From contig JANOHV010000046.1 of the NCBI GenBank assembly GCA_031406795.1, forward strand, positions 1 to 6,819: DNA of 6,819 nucleotides, given 5' to 3'. Numbering within the stretch: the stretch's first letter is position 1; the number at the start of each line of letters is the position of its first letter. The notes beneath the pieces are model-generated. The model saw nothing but the letters and a program-made list of their open reading frames with translations. It ran no database searches and was not told where the DNA came from. Made by a program: the position numbers and the translations under genes. This DNA comes from DATDCY01 sp031406795 [NCBI: Candidatus Rokuibacteriota bacterium]. GTDB taxonomy: Bacteria > JAUVQV01. This document shows, one piece after another, positions 6,351 through 6,819 of this stretch.

Positions 6351-6819
6351 TCACTCCGCGGGTCCATCCGGGAGGTGGTGCTTCTCCATCTTTCGATATA
6401 GGGTCTTCCGGTCGATTCCCAGTACCCTCGCCGCCCGCGCCTTGTTTCCGGCGGTCCTCTGCAGCGCCGCGAGGATCTTTCGGGCCTCGTCCCCCTGATG
6501 CAAAGGCGCAACGGCTGGAGTGGCGCCGTCGCCGCCCCTGAGCTGTGATGGCAGATGCTCGAGGCAGATCGTCCCGCCGGGACAGAATACCAATGCGTGT
6601 TCGAGGGCGTTCTGAAGCTCTCTGACGTTCCCGGGCCAGGGGTAGCCCGCGAGGAGGTGCTCCACGTCCGAGGAGAGCCCGGTGATCTCCTTGTTCAGCC
6701 TCGCGACGAGCTTCCTGATGAAATGCCGCACCAGAAGGGTGATATCCCCGCCGCGTTCCTTGAGGGGCGGGAGAGAGATCTCCACGACCTTGAGGCGGTA
6801 GTAAAGGTCCTCCCTGAAG
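6351..6819 (-). CDS. Sigma-54-dependent transcriptional regulator, NtrC family (C-terminal part)
   Basis: The gene enters from the right edge and ends at a TGA at 6351. The visible part is 155 residues. It begins FREDLYYRLKVVEISLPPL, continues with the ERGGDI and HF region, and carries YPWPGNVREL at about 59-68. These are the C-terminal half of the sigma-54 interaction AAA+ domain with its sensor II region. After a short linker rich in Ala, Pro and Gly, residues about 111-147 form a Fis-type helix-turn-helix (ARKILAALQRTAGNKARAAR followed by VLGIDRKTLYRK). The protein hydrolyses ATP to open sigma-54 promoters and binds enhancer dyads. The N-terminal sensory domain, the GAFTGA loop and the Walker motifs lie outside the window, so the signal sensed is unknown. 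A receiver domain with a partner kinase is common for this type. The downstream intergenic region carries a matching promoter and palindrome, so it likely controls the genes to its left. Confidence 0.95.
   Translation of the reverse strand, partial: FREDLYYRLKVVEISLPPLKERGGDITLLVRHFIRKLVARLNKEITGLSSDVEHLLAGYPWPGNVRELQNALEHALVFCPGGTICLEHLPSQLRGGDGATPAVAPLHQGDEARKILAALQRTAGNKARAARVLGIDRKTLYRKMEKHHLPDGPAE

Noticed and set aside
5843-6511. In-frame N-terminal extension of the peroxidase up to an ATG at 6511
   Set aside because: It would overlap the four-Cys gene and the end of the regulator, is basic and motif-free, and would bury the signal peptide more than 230 residues inside the protein.
1-6819. 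CRISPR arrays, tRNA/rRNA genes, insertion sequences
   Set aside because: No short direct repeats with spacers, no tRNA-like cloverleaf or rRNA segments and no transposase-like frames were seen. The only tandem repeats are coding.

Overview
The window is GC-rich bacterial DNA in which every gene I can support lies on the minus strand. Read in the direction of transcription (right to left), they are the C-terminal part of a sigma-54-dependent (NtrC-type) regulator, a 77-residue four-cysteine protein, a very large secreted di-haem cytochrome c peroxidase with adhesin-like C-terminal repeats, and a secreted CotA-like multicopper oxidase cut by the left edge. The high GC content, NtrC-type control, secreted c-type cytochrome and FG-GAP/VCBS-like repeats fit an environmental Gram-negative lineage such as Acidobacteriota, Myxococcota/Deltaproteobacteria or Methylomirabilota. 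No marker gene in the window settles which one.

Region by region: 6351-6819 holds the AAA+ C-terminus and Fis-type helix-turn-helix of the regulator. The gap at 6139-6350 contains a perfect 14-bp palindrome with related half-sites. It also contains a near-consensus sigma-54 -24/-12 element at 6145-6160, just before the small gene at 5905-6138. A short gap with a small hairpin leads to the cytochrome peroxidase gene (start at 5800, or possibly 5842; stop at 2009). Its product has a signal peptide, an enlarged MauG/CCP-type di-haem domain with two CXXCH sites 342 residues apart, three Ig-like repeats, one further all-beta segment, and six 44-residue DFDGDGRDD-type repeats encoded by a 132-bp tandem array. 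After 173 bp with two inverted repeats, the multicopper oxidase gene begins at 1835 behind a strong ribosome binding site and runs off the window.

Inferred biology: two secreted redox enzymes, a haem peroxidase carrying calcium-loop and Ig-like modules and a laccase-type copper oxidase, are encoded head to tail behind an adjacent sigma-54 activator. This could be an inducible extracytoplasmic oxidation system acting on a metal such as Mn(II), on an aromatic compound or on a polymer. The substrate cannot be read from the sequence. The least ordinary features are the peroxidase-Ig-FG-GAP fusion, its pairing with a CotA-like oxidase, and the apparent promoter and activator-site layout next to the small Cys protein.
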